Positions 51,595 to 59,771 of a DNA stretch of 64,000 nt are shown in pieces (positions within the stretch are counted from its first letter, which is position 1; every line of letters starts with the position of its first letter). Under the pieces are notes generated by a model. The model ran no database searches. It saw nothing but the letters and a program-made list of their open reading frames with translations, and was not told the DNA's origin. The position numbers and the translations under genes are program-made. The stretch is taken from contig NZ_JABRPK010000001.1 in assembly GCF_013248995.1 (NCBI RefSeq), forward strand, positions 62,001-126,000, given 5' to 3'. Source of the stretch: Frigoribacterium sp. VKM Ac-2836. GTDB lineage: Bacteria; Actinomycetota; Actinomycetes; Actinomycetales; Microbacteriaceae.

Positions 51595-52278
51595 CTAGAG
51601 ACGGGCTTCGGTCCGCCTCGGCTTCAGCCGTGAAGGGGCGTCCGAGGCCGCGAGCCACTCGCAGGTGAACGTGCCGCGGTAGCCGAAGAGGAAGCCGAAG
51701 CGATGGTTGCGCACCTCGAGGTCGACGTGGAACGACCGGTCGTCCTCGGACCACCACTCGTGCAGCTCGGCCCGGCCGCTGAAGAGCAGCGGGAAGCGGA
51801 ACGAGACCGGGCCCTCGTGGAAACGCTGTGCCCCGGACCGCAGAACGAGGCCACCACGGTCGTCGACCGCGAGGTCGAGGTCGACCGCGAGGTGCTGGTG
51901 GGTGCCGAGGTAGTCGAGCACCCGCCCCTCGTCGAGCACCATGGTCGCGTCGAAGCGGACCGGGCGACGATCGGCGCGGCGGCGCGGCACCGTGTACGAG
52001 CGGACGAACGTGACGGTCTCGCGACCGAGACCGTCGCGGTACGGGTAGTTCTCGATGACGAAGGGCACGTCACGGCCGACGTCGGGCACCAGGATGTTGC
52101 GCAACCTGCCGATCTGCAGGAACGGGACCGTCCACCACGGGCCCCTCCGGATCGACGACATGACGCCCCGGCCCACGCAGGCCTCGCCCGAGTCCAGGCC
52201 GACGCCGAAGCGGCGCTGCATCATCGGGTGCAGGCGGGCGAACTCGTCGCCCAGGGCCTGCTCGAAGATCGAGGTCAT
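51595..52278 (-). CDS. DUF4166 protein
   Basis: 227 residues: FARLHPMMQRRFGVGLDSGE near the start, then GPWWTVPFLQIGRLRNILVP, YRDGLGRETVTFVRSY, and a C-terminal FGFLFGYRGTFTCEW. This is the DUF4166 pattern, often found beside lipid- or surface-related genes. The start overlaps the stop of the SRPBCC gene (ATGA), so both are co-translated. Function unknown. Confidence 0.85.
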   Translation of the reverse strand: MTSIFEQALGDEFARLHPMMQRRFGVGLDSGEACVGRGVMSSIRRGPWWTVPFLQIGRLRNILVPDVGRDVPFVIENYPYRDGLGRETVTFVRSYTVPRRRADRRPVRFDATMVLDEGRVLDYLGTHQHLAVDLDLAVDDRGGLVLRSGAQRFHEGPVSFRFPLLFSGRAELHEWWSEDDRSFHVDLEVRNHRFGFLFGYRGTFTCEWLAASDAPSRLKPRRTEARL

Positions 52279-52910
52279 CGGGGTGACCGCCTCGCGGGGT
52301 CGGGCAGGGCGGCCAGGGTGACCGGCGCCTCCTTCAGATGGTCGCTCGTGCGTGAGCCGCCCGCGGGCGCACGACGGGTGCGGGAGGCGCGGGGTCGGTC
52401 CGGACGCCAGAACGCGACGGCGCTCGCGAGGGGCCATCTCTCGGGATCGCGACCGGTCTCGAGCCAGAGCCGCAGACGATCGAAGCTGAAGGCCGTGGCC
52501 CAGCCGAGCAGTGGGCGGACGACCAGGTCGAGCGGACCCCAACCCGACTCGTAGTCGTAACCGGTCACGAAGCGCGTCCGGCCGTCGGCCGTCGGCAGGT
52601 AGCGCCAGTACCCGCGCCCGGCACGGATCGGCGAGAGGACGTCGTCGGTCGCGAAGCGCAGGGCAGAGGTGCGTGAGCCGTCGGGACCGTGGCGCTCGCC
52701 GATGCTGACGCCCGTACCCGCGACGGTGTGGAAGGGCGTCCGGCGGACGTAGCGGAACGGGGTCGAGCCGTCGTCGTCCGGCGGCCCGGGGGTGATGCTC
52801 GAGAAGCGGACGTCCCAGCGGACGTGCTGTGCCGGGTCCTGCGTGGCCGCCCAGACCCGGTCGAGGTCGGCGTCGATCACGGTCTCGACATAGATCTGAC
52901 GTTTCCCCAC
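52275..52910 (-). CDS. SRPBCC (START-like) protein
   Basis: 211 residues. A START-like lipid-binding fold is suggested by RQIYVETVIDADLDRVWAAT, HVRWDVRFSSITPG, and the repeated FRYVRRTPF/GRGYWRYLP strands, ending in LGWATAFSFDRLRLWLETG. The C-terminal ~35 residues are a basic low-complexity tail carrying a decamer copy (encoding RASRTRRAP). The GTG start has a TACCCT -10 box 7 nt upstream. Paired with DUF4166. Confidence 0.8.
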   Translation of the reverse strand: MGKRQIYVETVIDADLDRVWAATQDPAQHVRWDVRFSSITPGPPDDDGSTPFRYVRRTPFHTVAGTGVSIGERHGPDGSRTSALRFATDDVLSPIRAGRGYWRYLPTADGRTRFVTGYDYESGWGPLDLVVRPLLGWATAFSFDRLRLWLETGRDPERWPLASAVAFWRPDRPRASRTRRAPAGGSRTSDHLKEAPVTLAALPDPARRSPR

Positions 52911-52917
52911 GATCGTG

Positions 52918-52923
52918 AGGGTA
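52918..52923 (-). promoter_or_regulatory. -10 box of the SRPBCC-DUF4166 operon
   Basis: TACCCT on the minus strand, 7 nt before the GTG at 52910. Confidence 0.5.
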
Positions 52924-52975
52924 GGGCATGGTGACGGTCCGGGGAACGTCGCGGAACGCGGGTCGCGGCCGGTTC

Positions 52976-52981
52976 TAGGCT
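52976..52981 (+). promoter_or_regulatory. -10 box of the maleylpyruvate isomerase-like gene
   Basis: TAGGCT ends 6 nt before the GTG at 52988. Together with the box at 52918 it makes a compact divergent pair of leaderless promoters. Confidence 0.5.
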
Positions 52982-52987
52982 CGCCCC

Positions 52988-53617
52988 GTGGACGAGAGCT
53001 TCGAGACGGACCGCGTCGCGTTCGGGGCGGCGGCCCGATGGTTCGCCGAGACGGTGCACGAGCTCGACCGGGTACCGGCGCGGTGGGACGACCCCGCCCT
53101 CGGCGAGTGGAGCCGCAGGGACCTCGTCGGCCACACGTCCAGGGCCGTGCTCACGGTCGAGCAGTACGTGCGGCCGGGGTCGTCGGACTCCGACTCGCGC
53201 ACCGTCCACTACTACCGGGCGGTCCGGGGCGGACGCGCCGATCCGGACGAGGTCGCGGACAGGGGACGGCGGGCGGGACGAGACCTCGGCGTCGACCTGC
53301 CCGCGAGCGTGGACGCCCTCGTGCGACGGGTGACCGGCATGGTGGCCGGACGGGCCGCGGACGCCCGGGTGGAGACCCCGGTGGGCGAGTGGCGGCTCGA
53401 GGCGTACCTGCCCACACGTGTCGTCGAGCTCGTCGTCCACACGGGCGACCTCCGGACGGCGGGCGGGCTCGGCGGACAGGCGCCCGAGGTCGCGAGTCGG
53501 CGGGCGCTGGTCGTGCTCGGCGCCCTCGTGGCCGATGCTCCGTCGGCTGACGCGCCGCGCCTCCTGGGGGCCCTGACGGGTCGCTCGGCGCTCTCCGCCG
53601 GCTACACGGTGCTGTGA
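52988..53617 (+). CDS. Mycothiol-dependent maleylpyruvate isomerase-family protein
   Basis: 209 residues. The DinB-like metal-binding helical bundle is seen in AAARWFAETVHELDRV, WSRRDLVGHTSRAVLTVEQY and VVELVVHTGDLRTA, with His residues at the usual positions (GHTSR, VVHTGDL). Named for mycothiol-dependent maleylpyruvate isomerase, but most members have other or unknown roles. A GTG start with a -10 box 6 nt upstream points to a leaderless transcript. Confidence 0.82.
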   Translation: MDESFETDRVAFGAAARWFAETVHELDRVPARWDDPALGEWSRRDLVGHTSRAVLTVEQYVRPGSSDSDSRTVHYYRAVRGGRADPDEVADRGRRAGRDLGVDLPASVDALVRRVTGMVAGRAADARVETPVGEWRLEAYLPTRVVELVVHTGDLRTAGGLGGQAPEVASRRALVVLGALVADAPSADAPRLLGALTGRSALSAGYTVL

Positions 53618-53683
53618 CGGGGACGCCTCGCCTGTCGTCGGGCGGCGGCCACGTGCCCGGGCCCGCGAGGCGTCGGGGTCGGC

Positions 53684-53769
53684 GTCGGCAATTCCGGGCT
53701 GGTGCTGCGCCGAGGTTCCAGGATCGTGCGGAACGGATGCAGCCGCAGCAGGAACCAGGATTTGCCGAC
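53684..53769. repeat. 86-bp palindromic element, copy 2
   Basis: It begins GTCGGCAATTCCGGGCTG and ends ACCAGGATTTGCCGAC, with inner TGCTGCG/CGCAGCA arms also paired. Intergenic, again between convergent genes. Just downstream are three GGCACGAC units (53769-53797). Confidence 0.8.
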
Positions 53770-53875
53770 GGCACGACGGCACGACGGCACGACGGCGGCT
53801 GCCGCGTAGGGCTCGACCGCGAGAGCAGGAGGCGCGACGACGAGAGACCGCGGAGCGGGTCGGGCCGGTGCCGCC

Positions 53876-54511
53876 TCAGGCCCGGGGCCGGTCGAAACGG
53901 GCGCCCGCGGGCTTGTTTCCGAGCAGCGACAGGATGAAGATGACGAATCCGCCGAGGTAGGGGACGATGTTCAGCAGTAACAACCACCCGCTGAGGTCGA
54001 TGTCGTGGAGTCGGCGGGCGCCGAGGGACAAGAACGGCACGATCGTGCCGAAGAGCAGGATCGCGAAGACGAAACCGACGGGGATGAAACCCGGTCCGGG
54101 CTCCAGGGTGCCGTCGTAGTCCGTCGTGCTACCCGGGAGACCCGCGAGGAGGCCGACGACGCCGAACACGAGGTAGAGGACCGAGTTCGCGAGGACCACC
54201 CACCAGTACTCGCTGCGGCTGGCCCGCCCCGTGAAATCGGCGTACTTCTGGAAGAACCGCTTGACCGCCACGACCGGACCGGCACCGTACAGCGGTGCCC
54301 AGAGGGGGACGGCCCCACCGGGGCCGGAGGGCGGGCCCTGCGGCTGCCCGTAGGGCGGCTGCCCGTACGCGGGTTGTGCGTACCCGGCCTGCTGCTGCGG
54401 GTAACCAGCGGGGGGCTGCCCGTACGGAGGCTGCTGCCCGTATGGAGGCTGCTGCCCGTACGGCGGCACCGCCCCGCCCTGCTGGTCCGCTCCGTCGTTG
54501 CGATCGGTCAT
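53876..54511 (-). CDS. DUF805 membrane protein with PYGQ-repeat N-terminus
   Basis: 211 residues. The N-terminal ~75 are a Pro/Tyr/Gly/Gln repeat (PPYGQQPPYGQQ and variants), probably disordered. The DUF805 domain follows, with FTGRASRSEYWWVVL, helices near SVLYLVFGVVGLLAGLPG and FIPVGFVFAILLFGTIV, the conserved LGARRLHDIDLSGWLLL, and a last helix. Function unknown; membrane-located. The ATG has GGGGGAT upstream. Confidence 0.88.
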   Translation of the reverse strand: MTDRNDGADQQGGAVPPYGQQPPYGQQPPYGQPPAGYPQQQAGYAQPAYGQPPYGQPQGPPSGPGGAVPLWAPLYGAGPVVAVKRFFQKYADFTGRASRSEYWWVVLANSVLYLVFGVVGLLAGLPGSTTDYDGTLEPGPGFIPVGFVFAILLFGTIVPFLSLGARRLHDIDLSGWLLLLNIVPYLGGFVIFILSLLGNKPAGARFDRPRA

Positions 54512-54568
54512 GAGATCCCCCTCATCCGTGCCGCCCACCGCGACCCCGCCACCCTATCGAGACGCAGC

Positions 54569-54611
54569 GCCCGCCCGCCCGTCCGCCTGGCGGGGGCGCG
54601 GGCGGGCGGGC
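54569..54611 (-). terminator. GC-rich hairpin after the GT2 gene
   Basis: GCCCGCCCGCCCG (54569-54581) and CGGGCGGGCGGGC (54599-54611) pair perfectly, just beyond the stop at 54618 of the leftward glycan operon. Confidence 0.65.
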
Positions 54612-54617
54612 CCGGGG

Positions 54618-56204
54618 TCAGCCCCAGCCGCCGAGGTAGGCCGCCACGCTCGGCTCGCCCGTGACGGGCGTCAGCCAGTCCACGGAGGCGCGGTGCGAGA
54701 CGAACGCGACGCCCGCTCCCCAGCGCCGGGCGCGCAGGGCGGCGCGACGCGACTCGACGGTCGCCAGTACGCGACCCGACGGGTCCGTCAGCTCGATCGT
54801 GCCGAGTGCTCCCACGCCGACCGCGTCCGTCGCCGTCCGGAGGTCGCGCGCGACGTCCTCCCCGAGCCCGACGGCTGCGGCCACCGCCCGTGCCCGGGCA
54901 TCGTCCGGCCCGTGAGCGTCGACGTCGGGCAGCACGCGCACGGGTCCGTCGAGGGTCACGACGACCCGGGCGCTGCCGAGTGCCGCCGCCGCCGCGTCCG
55001 ACGATCGGCCCAGCACCCGCTGGTCCGCCTCGAACACCGGGGCCACGTCGTCCGGCACCACGACCGTCGCGTCCGGCATGGCCGCCAACACGCTGTCCAC
55101 CGCCACGAACGCCGCCCCCGCCGAGGTCGGCATCCCGGCGGCGGCGACCAGCTCGACGCACACGTCGACGGTGCGACTGCGCACCCCGAACCCACGGGAG
55201 CCGCGCACCGCGATCAGGTCGGCGAGGCGCAGCGTCTCGCCGTTCTTCTCGGCCTGGCGCCGGGCCTGCTCGTCCTCGCGGGCCGCCCGCCCGGCCGCCG
55301 AGGTCGCCGAGCTCGCCGCGTCCGTGTCCGTGTCCGAACCCGACCCGCGCCCCGCCCAGTCCGGCCCGTCGTGCCAGGCCACCGCTTCCGGGACGTGCGC
55401 GAAGACGCCGCCGGCGAGCCACGCGCGGTGAGCCCACTCCCAGTCCTCGCCGCCGTAGCTCGTGAACGACTCGTCGAAGCCCCCGACCTGGTCGAAGAAC
55501 CAGCGTGAGCAGCAGGTGACCGCGCCGATCAGGTGGCGGTACGAGCGGTCGTCGGCATGCAACAGGTCGGCCGACCAGCCGTACGCCTGTTGCAGCCACC
55601 GCGGCTGTTCGAGCTCGTGGGCCGGCCCGGCCAGCTCGACCGGCTTGGACACCGGCACGACGCCGTCTCCGTCTCCGCCGCCACCGCCGCCGCCGCCACC
55701 GCCGACACCGCCGCCGCTCAGCACCCCCGCGAAGTCCGCGTGTTTGCGCTGTCCGACCGTGACGGCCTCGGGTGCGAGCGCTGGCAACCGGGTCAGGCGC
55801 AGCACGTAGTCCGGTTCGGGCGACGTGTCGGCGTCGACGAAGCAGAGCACCGATCCCGACGACGCGGCGACCCCGACGTTGCGGGCGGCCGAGAGCCGGA
55901 ACCCGCGGTCCTCCTGCACGATCAGCCGCACCCCGTCGGGCACCGAGGGGGCGGTGGGCGAGCCGTCGTCGACGACGATCACCTCGAGTCGTTCGGCCGG
56001 GTAGCTCTGCCGGGCGAGTGCCGCCAGCGTCCGGTCGAGCTCGGCCTGCTGCCGGTAGTGGACGACCACCACGGACACGAGCGGCGGCAGCTCGGGCCAC
56101 ACCCCGTCGAGGGCGTCCCACACGTTGCCCACGACGAACCGCCCGCCCGCAGGAGGCGCGGTGCCGGTCCCGACCGAGGCCGACGACCCGGCGTCGCGGC
56201 TCAC
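54618..56204 (-). CDS. Family-2 glycosyltransferase with long C-terminal extension
   Basis: 528 residues. The GT-A domain shows PLVSVVVVHYRQQAELDRTL, VIVVDDGSP, FRLSAARNVG, the DxD-type VLCFVDADTSP, and FTSYGGEDWEWAHRAWL near residue 260. A poly-Gly loop (ten Gly in a row, GCC repeats near 55680-55715) interrupts the domain. The ~230-residue C-terminus has VDVCVELVAAAGMP and repeated Ala/Val/Asp stretches of unknown role. The GTG start overlaps the upstream stop. Last gene of the leftward operon; sugar unknown. Confidence 0.83.
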   Translation of the reverse strand: MSRDAGSSASVGTGTAPPAGGRFVVGNVWDALDGVWPELPPLVSVVVVHYRQQAELDRTLAALARQSYPAERLEVIVVDDGSPTAPSVPDGVRLIVQEDRGFRLSAARNVGVAASSGSVLCFVDADTSPEPDYVLRLTRLPALAPEAVTVGQRKHADFAGVLSGGGVGGGGGGGGGGDGDGVVPVSKPVELAGPAHELEQPRWLQQAYGWSADLLHADDRSYRHLIGAVTCCSRWFFDQVGGFDESFTSYGGEDWEWAHRAWLAGGVFAHVPEAVAWHDGPDWAGRGSGSDTDTDAASSATSAAGRAAREDEQARRQAEKNGETLRLADLIAVRGSRGFGVRSRTVDVCVELVAAAGMPTSAGAAFVAVDSVLAAMPDATVVVPDDVAPVFEADQRVLGRSSDAAAAALGSARVVVTLDGPVRVLPDVDAHGPDDARARAVAAAVGLGEDVARDLRTATDAVGVGALGTIELTDPSGRVLATVESRRAALRARRWGAGVAFVSHRASVDWLTPVTGEPSVAAYLGGWG

Positions 56205-57400
56205 CAGCGCACCCCCTCGGCCCACCACGCCGTGTAGGCGTCGGCGACCTCGTCGAGCCCGGGCAGGGTGCGGGCGTCGTCCTCGAGCCAGGTCGACGCC
56301 GGGTCGACCAGGGCCGTGGCGATCGCCGCCGCCAGTCCGCCCTCGGGGTAGAGCGTGAGCGTGCCGGGTCGCAGCGTCGCCATCTCGCGTGAGTAGCGCG
56401 TGTCGGGTACGAGCGGACGTCGGCCGGCCGCGATCCAGGTCGCGATCGACCCGGACGCCGACACGTGCTGGTGGGCTGCCACGGGCACCGACGCGCGTCG
56501 GGCCCGGTCCACCAGCGTCGCGTCGTCGAGGTAGCCGGTCGCGCCGAACGGCACGCCGAGCGCGGCGGCCTCGTCGACCAGCTGCTGCAGTTCGGCGTCG
56601 TGACCCGAGGAGGCGCGGCCCAGGGCCACGACGCCCGTCGCGTGCGCGTCCGGTCGTGTCGCCCCGCTGCCGTGCCGCGTGCCGTCGGTGCCGGGCCGGG
56701 CGGCCGCGAGTCCGGCCACGGCCGCCACGACCTCGGCGTGCCCCTTGCCCGGGTAGAAGAACCCGATGATTGCCACGTCGCCGTCCGGCTCGGGGCGTCG
56801 GTCGGGCAGCGGGTGCCGGTCGACGGGCAGGGGGATCACCGCGACCGGACCGTCGAAGGCGACCCACTCGCGCAAGAGGGAGCGCTCGTGCTCGCTGTTG
56901 ACGACCACGCCCCGCGCGGCGGCGACCACGCGACCGTAGGCCTCGCCGCGCCTCCTGAGGTTGCGCTCGCCGTCCGAGGGCTGGGGCAGGTCGTGCAGGG
57001 TGATCGTGAGCGCCGTCGTGGCGGCCAGGTGTTCGACGACGTCGGCCGCGGCGGACGGCGAGGGGCCCCAGAGCCGGTCGGTGAACTGGAGGTGGGCCCG
57101 GGGCACGGTGACGTCGTCGGGTCCGTGGTCCGGGCGGGTGTCGCCGGAGCGGGCCGTGTCGTCCGGCGTGTCGAGGAGGTCGGCGACGTCGAGGGCGAGG
57201 CGGCGCCCGGTGCGGGCCTCGACCGTGGCGGAGATCTGGGCCGCGTAGGTCGCGACCCCGTGCTGGGGGTCGTGGTGCGTGACGACCACCGGCAGCTCGG
57301 CGAGGGCGGCCGTCGCCGCGGCTCCACCCGCGGCCGCCGACCGGGCCGCGTGGCGGGTCGTCACCGCGGCGACCGTGGCGTCGACCGCGTCCCGGCTCAC
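56201..57400 (-). CDS. Glycosyltransferase, GT4-like
   Basis: 399 residues. GT-B features: PVVVTHHDPQHGVATYAAQI near the N-terminus, ALTITLHDLPQPSDGERN, GVVVNSEHERSLLREW, VAVIPLPVD, and IIGFFYPGKGHAEVV starting the second domain. Two decamer copies (56608-56617 and 56946-56955) lie in its sequence, one in a linker (LGRASSGHD). GTGA overlaps at both ends couple it to its neighbours. It should extend a surface glycan in the cytosol. Confidence 0.8.
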   Translation of the reverse strand: MSRDAVDATVAAVTTRHAARSAAAGGAAATAALAELPVVVTHHDPQHGVATYAAQISATVEARTGRRLALDVADLLDTPDDTARSGDTRPDHGPDDVTVPRAHLQFTDRLWGPSPSAAADVVEHLAATTALTITLHDLPQPSDGERNLRRRGEAYGRVVAAARGVVVNSEHERSLLREWVAFDGPVAVIPLPVDRHPLPDRRPEPDGDVAIIGFFYPGKGHAEVVAAVAGLAAARPGTDGTRHGSGATRPDAHATGVVALGRASSGHDAELQQLVDEAAALGVPFGATGYLDDATLVDRARRASVPVAAHQHVSASGSIATWIAAGRRPLVPDTRYSREMATLRPGTLTLYPEGGLAAAIATALVDPASTWLEDDARTLPGLDEVADAYTAWWAEGVRW

Positions 57401-58344
57401 GCGGCACCCCACAGGGCGAACGTGTCGGCGTGCCGGGCGAGTGCGGCCGTGACGGCGTCCGGGTGCTCGGCGTACCAGGCGAGGTGCGCACGACGGACCT
57501 CGTCGACGTCGACGCGCTCGCCGCCGACGACCCAGTGGTCGGTCGACTCGTCGTCGAGGCCCCAGGCGTCGACCACGGCCTGCTCGCGAGGGGCGTGCAC
57601 GCTCGACAGCACCGGTCGGCCCGGGTCGACCACGTGCTCGCCCAGTCCGGCCCGCTCGCGGACGCGCGACGCGAGCGCCGTCCAGACCGGGTTGCCGGGG
57701 TGGTTCAGGGTGCGCATCTGGTCGAAGCGCGGGGTGCCCGACCCGTCCCCGGCCGTCCCGGCCTCGAACAGGTCGGAGGCGACGACGGTGTCGTGGGCGA
57801 CCTCTCGCCTGCGCAACTCGGCCAGCGAGAGCTCGGCGACCGACCGCACGACGGCGGGCGTCAGGGCGTCGGCCGCGAGGGGACGTCCTGCGGCCTCGGC
57901 GATCAGCCGGACGTCGTGGTACTCGACCACGGGTGGCACGAGCGAGGCATCGCTCGGCGGGCGGACGATGACGTGTGCGGGGTAGAGGCCCGCGAACCGC
58001 ACGACGGGCACCCGGACGACCTGCGCCTCCCGGGGGAGCATCGCGGCCAGCTGGGCCGTGCCGAGCGGCAGGTCGTGGTAGCCGTCGCGCACCGGCTGCG
58101 AGACGAGCAGGCGCGTCCGGCCGAGCCACCGCTCCAGCTGCGGCAGGTCGGCGGCCGTGAGCTCGTGCACCGGGGGCATCCGGACGGTCGTGAGGCCCGC
58201 ACCGTCGAGGAAGATGCGCAACGACTCGGCCTGGCAGTTGCCCACGACGAGGGCTGTCGCGCCGTCGCCCTCGGGCTCGCTCAGGCCGTAGAAATCGCCG
58301 TAGTGACGAGTTCGACCGTCGGGTTCAGTTCGCTGTTCGGACAT
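57397..58344 (-). CDS. WcbI-like polysaccharide biosynthesis protein
   Basis: 315 residues. The N-terminal ALVVGNCQAESLRIFLDGAG matches the WcbI family of capsule proteins, proposed acetyltransferases; LLVSQPVRDGYHDLPLGTAQL, VRFAGLYPAHVIVRPP and TLNHPGNPVW are further family features. First gene of the leftward glycosyltransferase operon, starting at ATG 58344 in a 212-bp divergent promoter region. It supports a capsule or exopolysaccharide role for the locus. Confidence 0.83.
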   Translation of the reverse strand: MSEQRTEPDGRTRHYGDFYGLSEPEGDGATALVVGNCQAESLRIFLDGAGLTTVRMPPVHELTAADLPQLERWLGRTRLLVSQPVRDGYHDLPLGTAQLAAMLPREAQVVRVPVVRFAGLYPAHVIVRPPSDASLVPPVVEYHDVRLIAEAAGRPLAADALTPAVVRSVAELSLAELRRREVAHDTVVASDLFEAGTAGDGSGTPRFDQMRTLNHPGNPVWTALASRVRERAGLGEHVVDPGRPVLSSVHAPREQAVVDAWGLDDESTDHWVVGGERVDVDEVRRAHLAWYAEHPDAVTAALARHADTFALWGAA

Positions 58345-58395
58345 GCTTCCCTCCGGCCCGCACCCGGAACGGACAAAGGGGGGCGTGCGGGCCTA

Positions 58396-58408
58396 TGTTG
58401 AGTCAACA
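58396..58408. promoter_or_regulatory. Perfect palindrome in the divergent glycan promoter
   Basis: TGTTGAGTCAACA, 6-bp arms around G, between the two divergent glycosyltransferase operons. A candidate shared operator; the regulator is not known. Confidence 0.45.
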
Positions 58409-58556
58409 GCGACTTCCCCGGTCGCGTCATCCTTTCCCGCCGCCTGCCCCGGCGCATCTCACCCGCATCGTCGCGGGTGCTCGTCGTCCCTCCGGTCCAG
58501 GCCTCGCGCGCCCGACCGGTCACGGCGGGCGATCCGATCACGCCGAGGAGGCTCCG

Positions 58557-59771
58557 ATGACCCACGACGCCCCGAGTCCGCCGGCCCCCGCGTCCGCCGG
58601 CACCGCCGTCGACGACCTGCGGCGCGTCGACCCGATCCGCGTCGCGTCCGTGCCCGCCGGCCACCCGTACGTCCGTTCGCTGCTCGACCCGCTCGACCGT
58701 GCCGGTCGCGTCGTGCACCTCGCGGACCCGCTGCCCGACCCGGCCGAGCCGACGCGTTGGTGGCCCCCGGTGGTGCTCGACGCCGCCTGGTTGCGTGCCC
58801 ACGTCGACGAGGTCGACGTGGTGCACGTGCACTTCGGCACCGAGTCGTACCCGACCGAGCACCTCGTGGCCGTGGTCGAGGCCCTGCGCGATCTGCGCCT
58901 CCCGCTCGTCTACACGGTGCACGACCTGACGAACCCGCAGCTCGTCGACCAGGCGCCCCACCTCGAGCACCTCGACGTGCTGATCCCGGCCGCCGACGAG
59001 CTGATCACCCTGACCGACGCGGCGGCCGACGAGGTCGAGACCCGGTGGGGTCGACGCCCGACCGTCATCGCGCACCCCGCCATCGCCGACGCCGACGCCG
59101 AGCTGCCCGTCGGCACGCCGGGCGACACGGTGGTCGTGGGGGTCCACCTGCGCGACCTGCGACCGAACGTCGCCGGCCTCGAGACCGTGCGCACCCTGCT
59201 CGCCGCGGTCGACGCCCTGCGCGCCGCGGGTGCCGCCGTGGAGGCGCGGGTCGACCTCAACGAGCGCGTGCGCGACCCCGAGCAGGCGGCGCGCATCCGC
59301 GAGCTGGTCCGTGCCGCCGGCCCGGGGGCGACCCTGGCCGAGCACCCTCGACTGACGGACGCCGACCTCGAGCGGTCGCTCGCCGACCTGGACGTCTCGG
59401 TTCTGCCCTACCGCCACGGCACGCACTCGGGATGGGTCGAGCTGTGCTGGGATCTCGCCGTTCCGGTCGCGGCACCCCGCGTCGGCCACGCGGCCGCGCA
59501 ACACCCCGACGCCGGCTCGACCGCCTCGTTCGACCTCGACGACCCCGCGTCCCTGGCCGCGGCCCTGATCGCCCTCGTCAGCCCGCACGCGGTCGACGAG
59601 ACCGCCGACGCCCACGACGACCCGGCCCGTGTGCCGGCCTCGCGGCGTGGCAGCCCCCAGCGCGCCACGCTGCAGCGGCAGCGTCGGTCCCTGCGTCGAC
59701 GGCAGCGGAGCGACGTGGCCGCCGCGCACCTCGCCGTGTACGAGCGGGCCCTCGCGGCGGTGACGGCGTGA
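58557..59771 (+). CDS. Glycosyltransferase, GT-B type
   Basis: 404 residues from ATG 58557 (GAGGAGGC upstream). Features: VASVPAGHPYVRSLLDPLD, VVHVHFGTESYPTEHLV, LPLVYTVHDLTNPQ, then VHLRDLRPNVAGLETV in the second domain and the acceptor-site-like LPYRHGTHSGWVELCWD. The C-terminus is basic (RRSLRRRQRS). First gene of the rightward operon of four coupled transferases. Confidence 0.83.
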   Translation: MTHDAPSPPAPASAGTAVDDLRRVDPIRVASVPAGHPYVRSLLDPLDRAGRVVHLADPLPDPAEPTRWWPPVVLDAAWLRAHVDEVDVVHVHFGTESYPTEHLVAVVEALRDLRLPLVYTVHDLTNPQLVDQAPHLEHLDVLIPAADELITLTDAAADEVETRWGRRPTVIAHPAIADADAELPVGTPGDTVVVGVHLRDLRPNVAGLETVRTLLAAVDALRAAGAAVEARVDLNERVRDPEQAARIRELVRAAGPGATLAEHPRLTDADLERSLADLDVSVLPYRHGTHSGWVELCWDLAVPVAAPRVGHAAAQHPDAGSTASFDLDDPASLAAALIALVSPHAVDETADAHDDPARVPASRRGSPQRATLQRQRRSLRRRQRSDVAAAHLAVYERALAAVTA

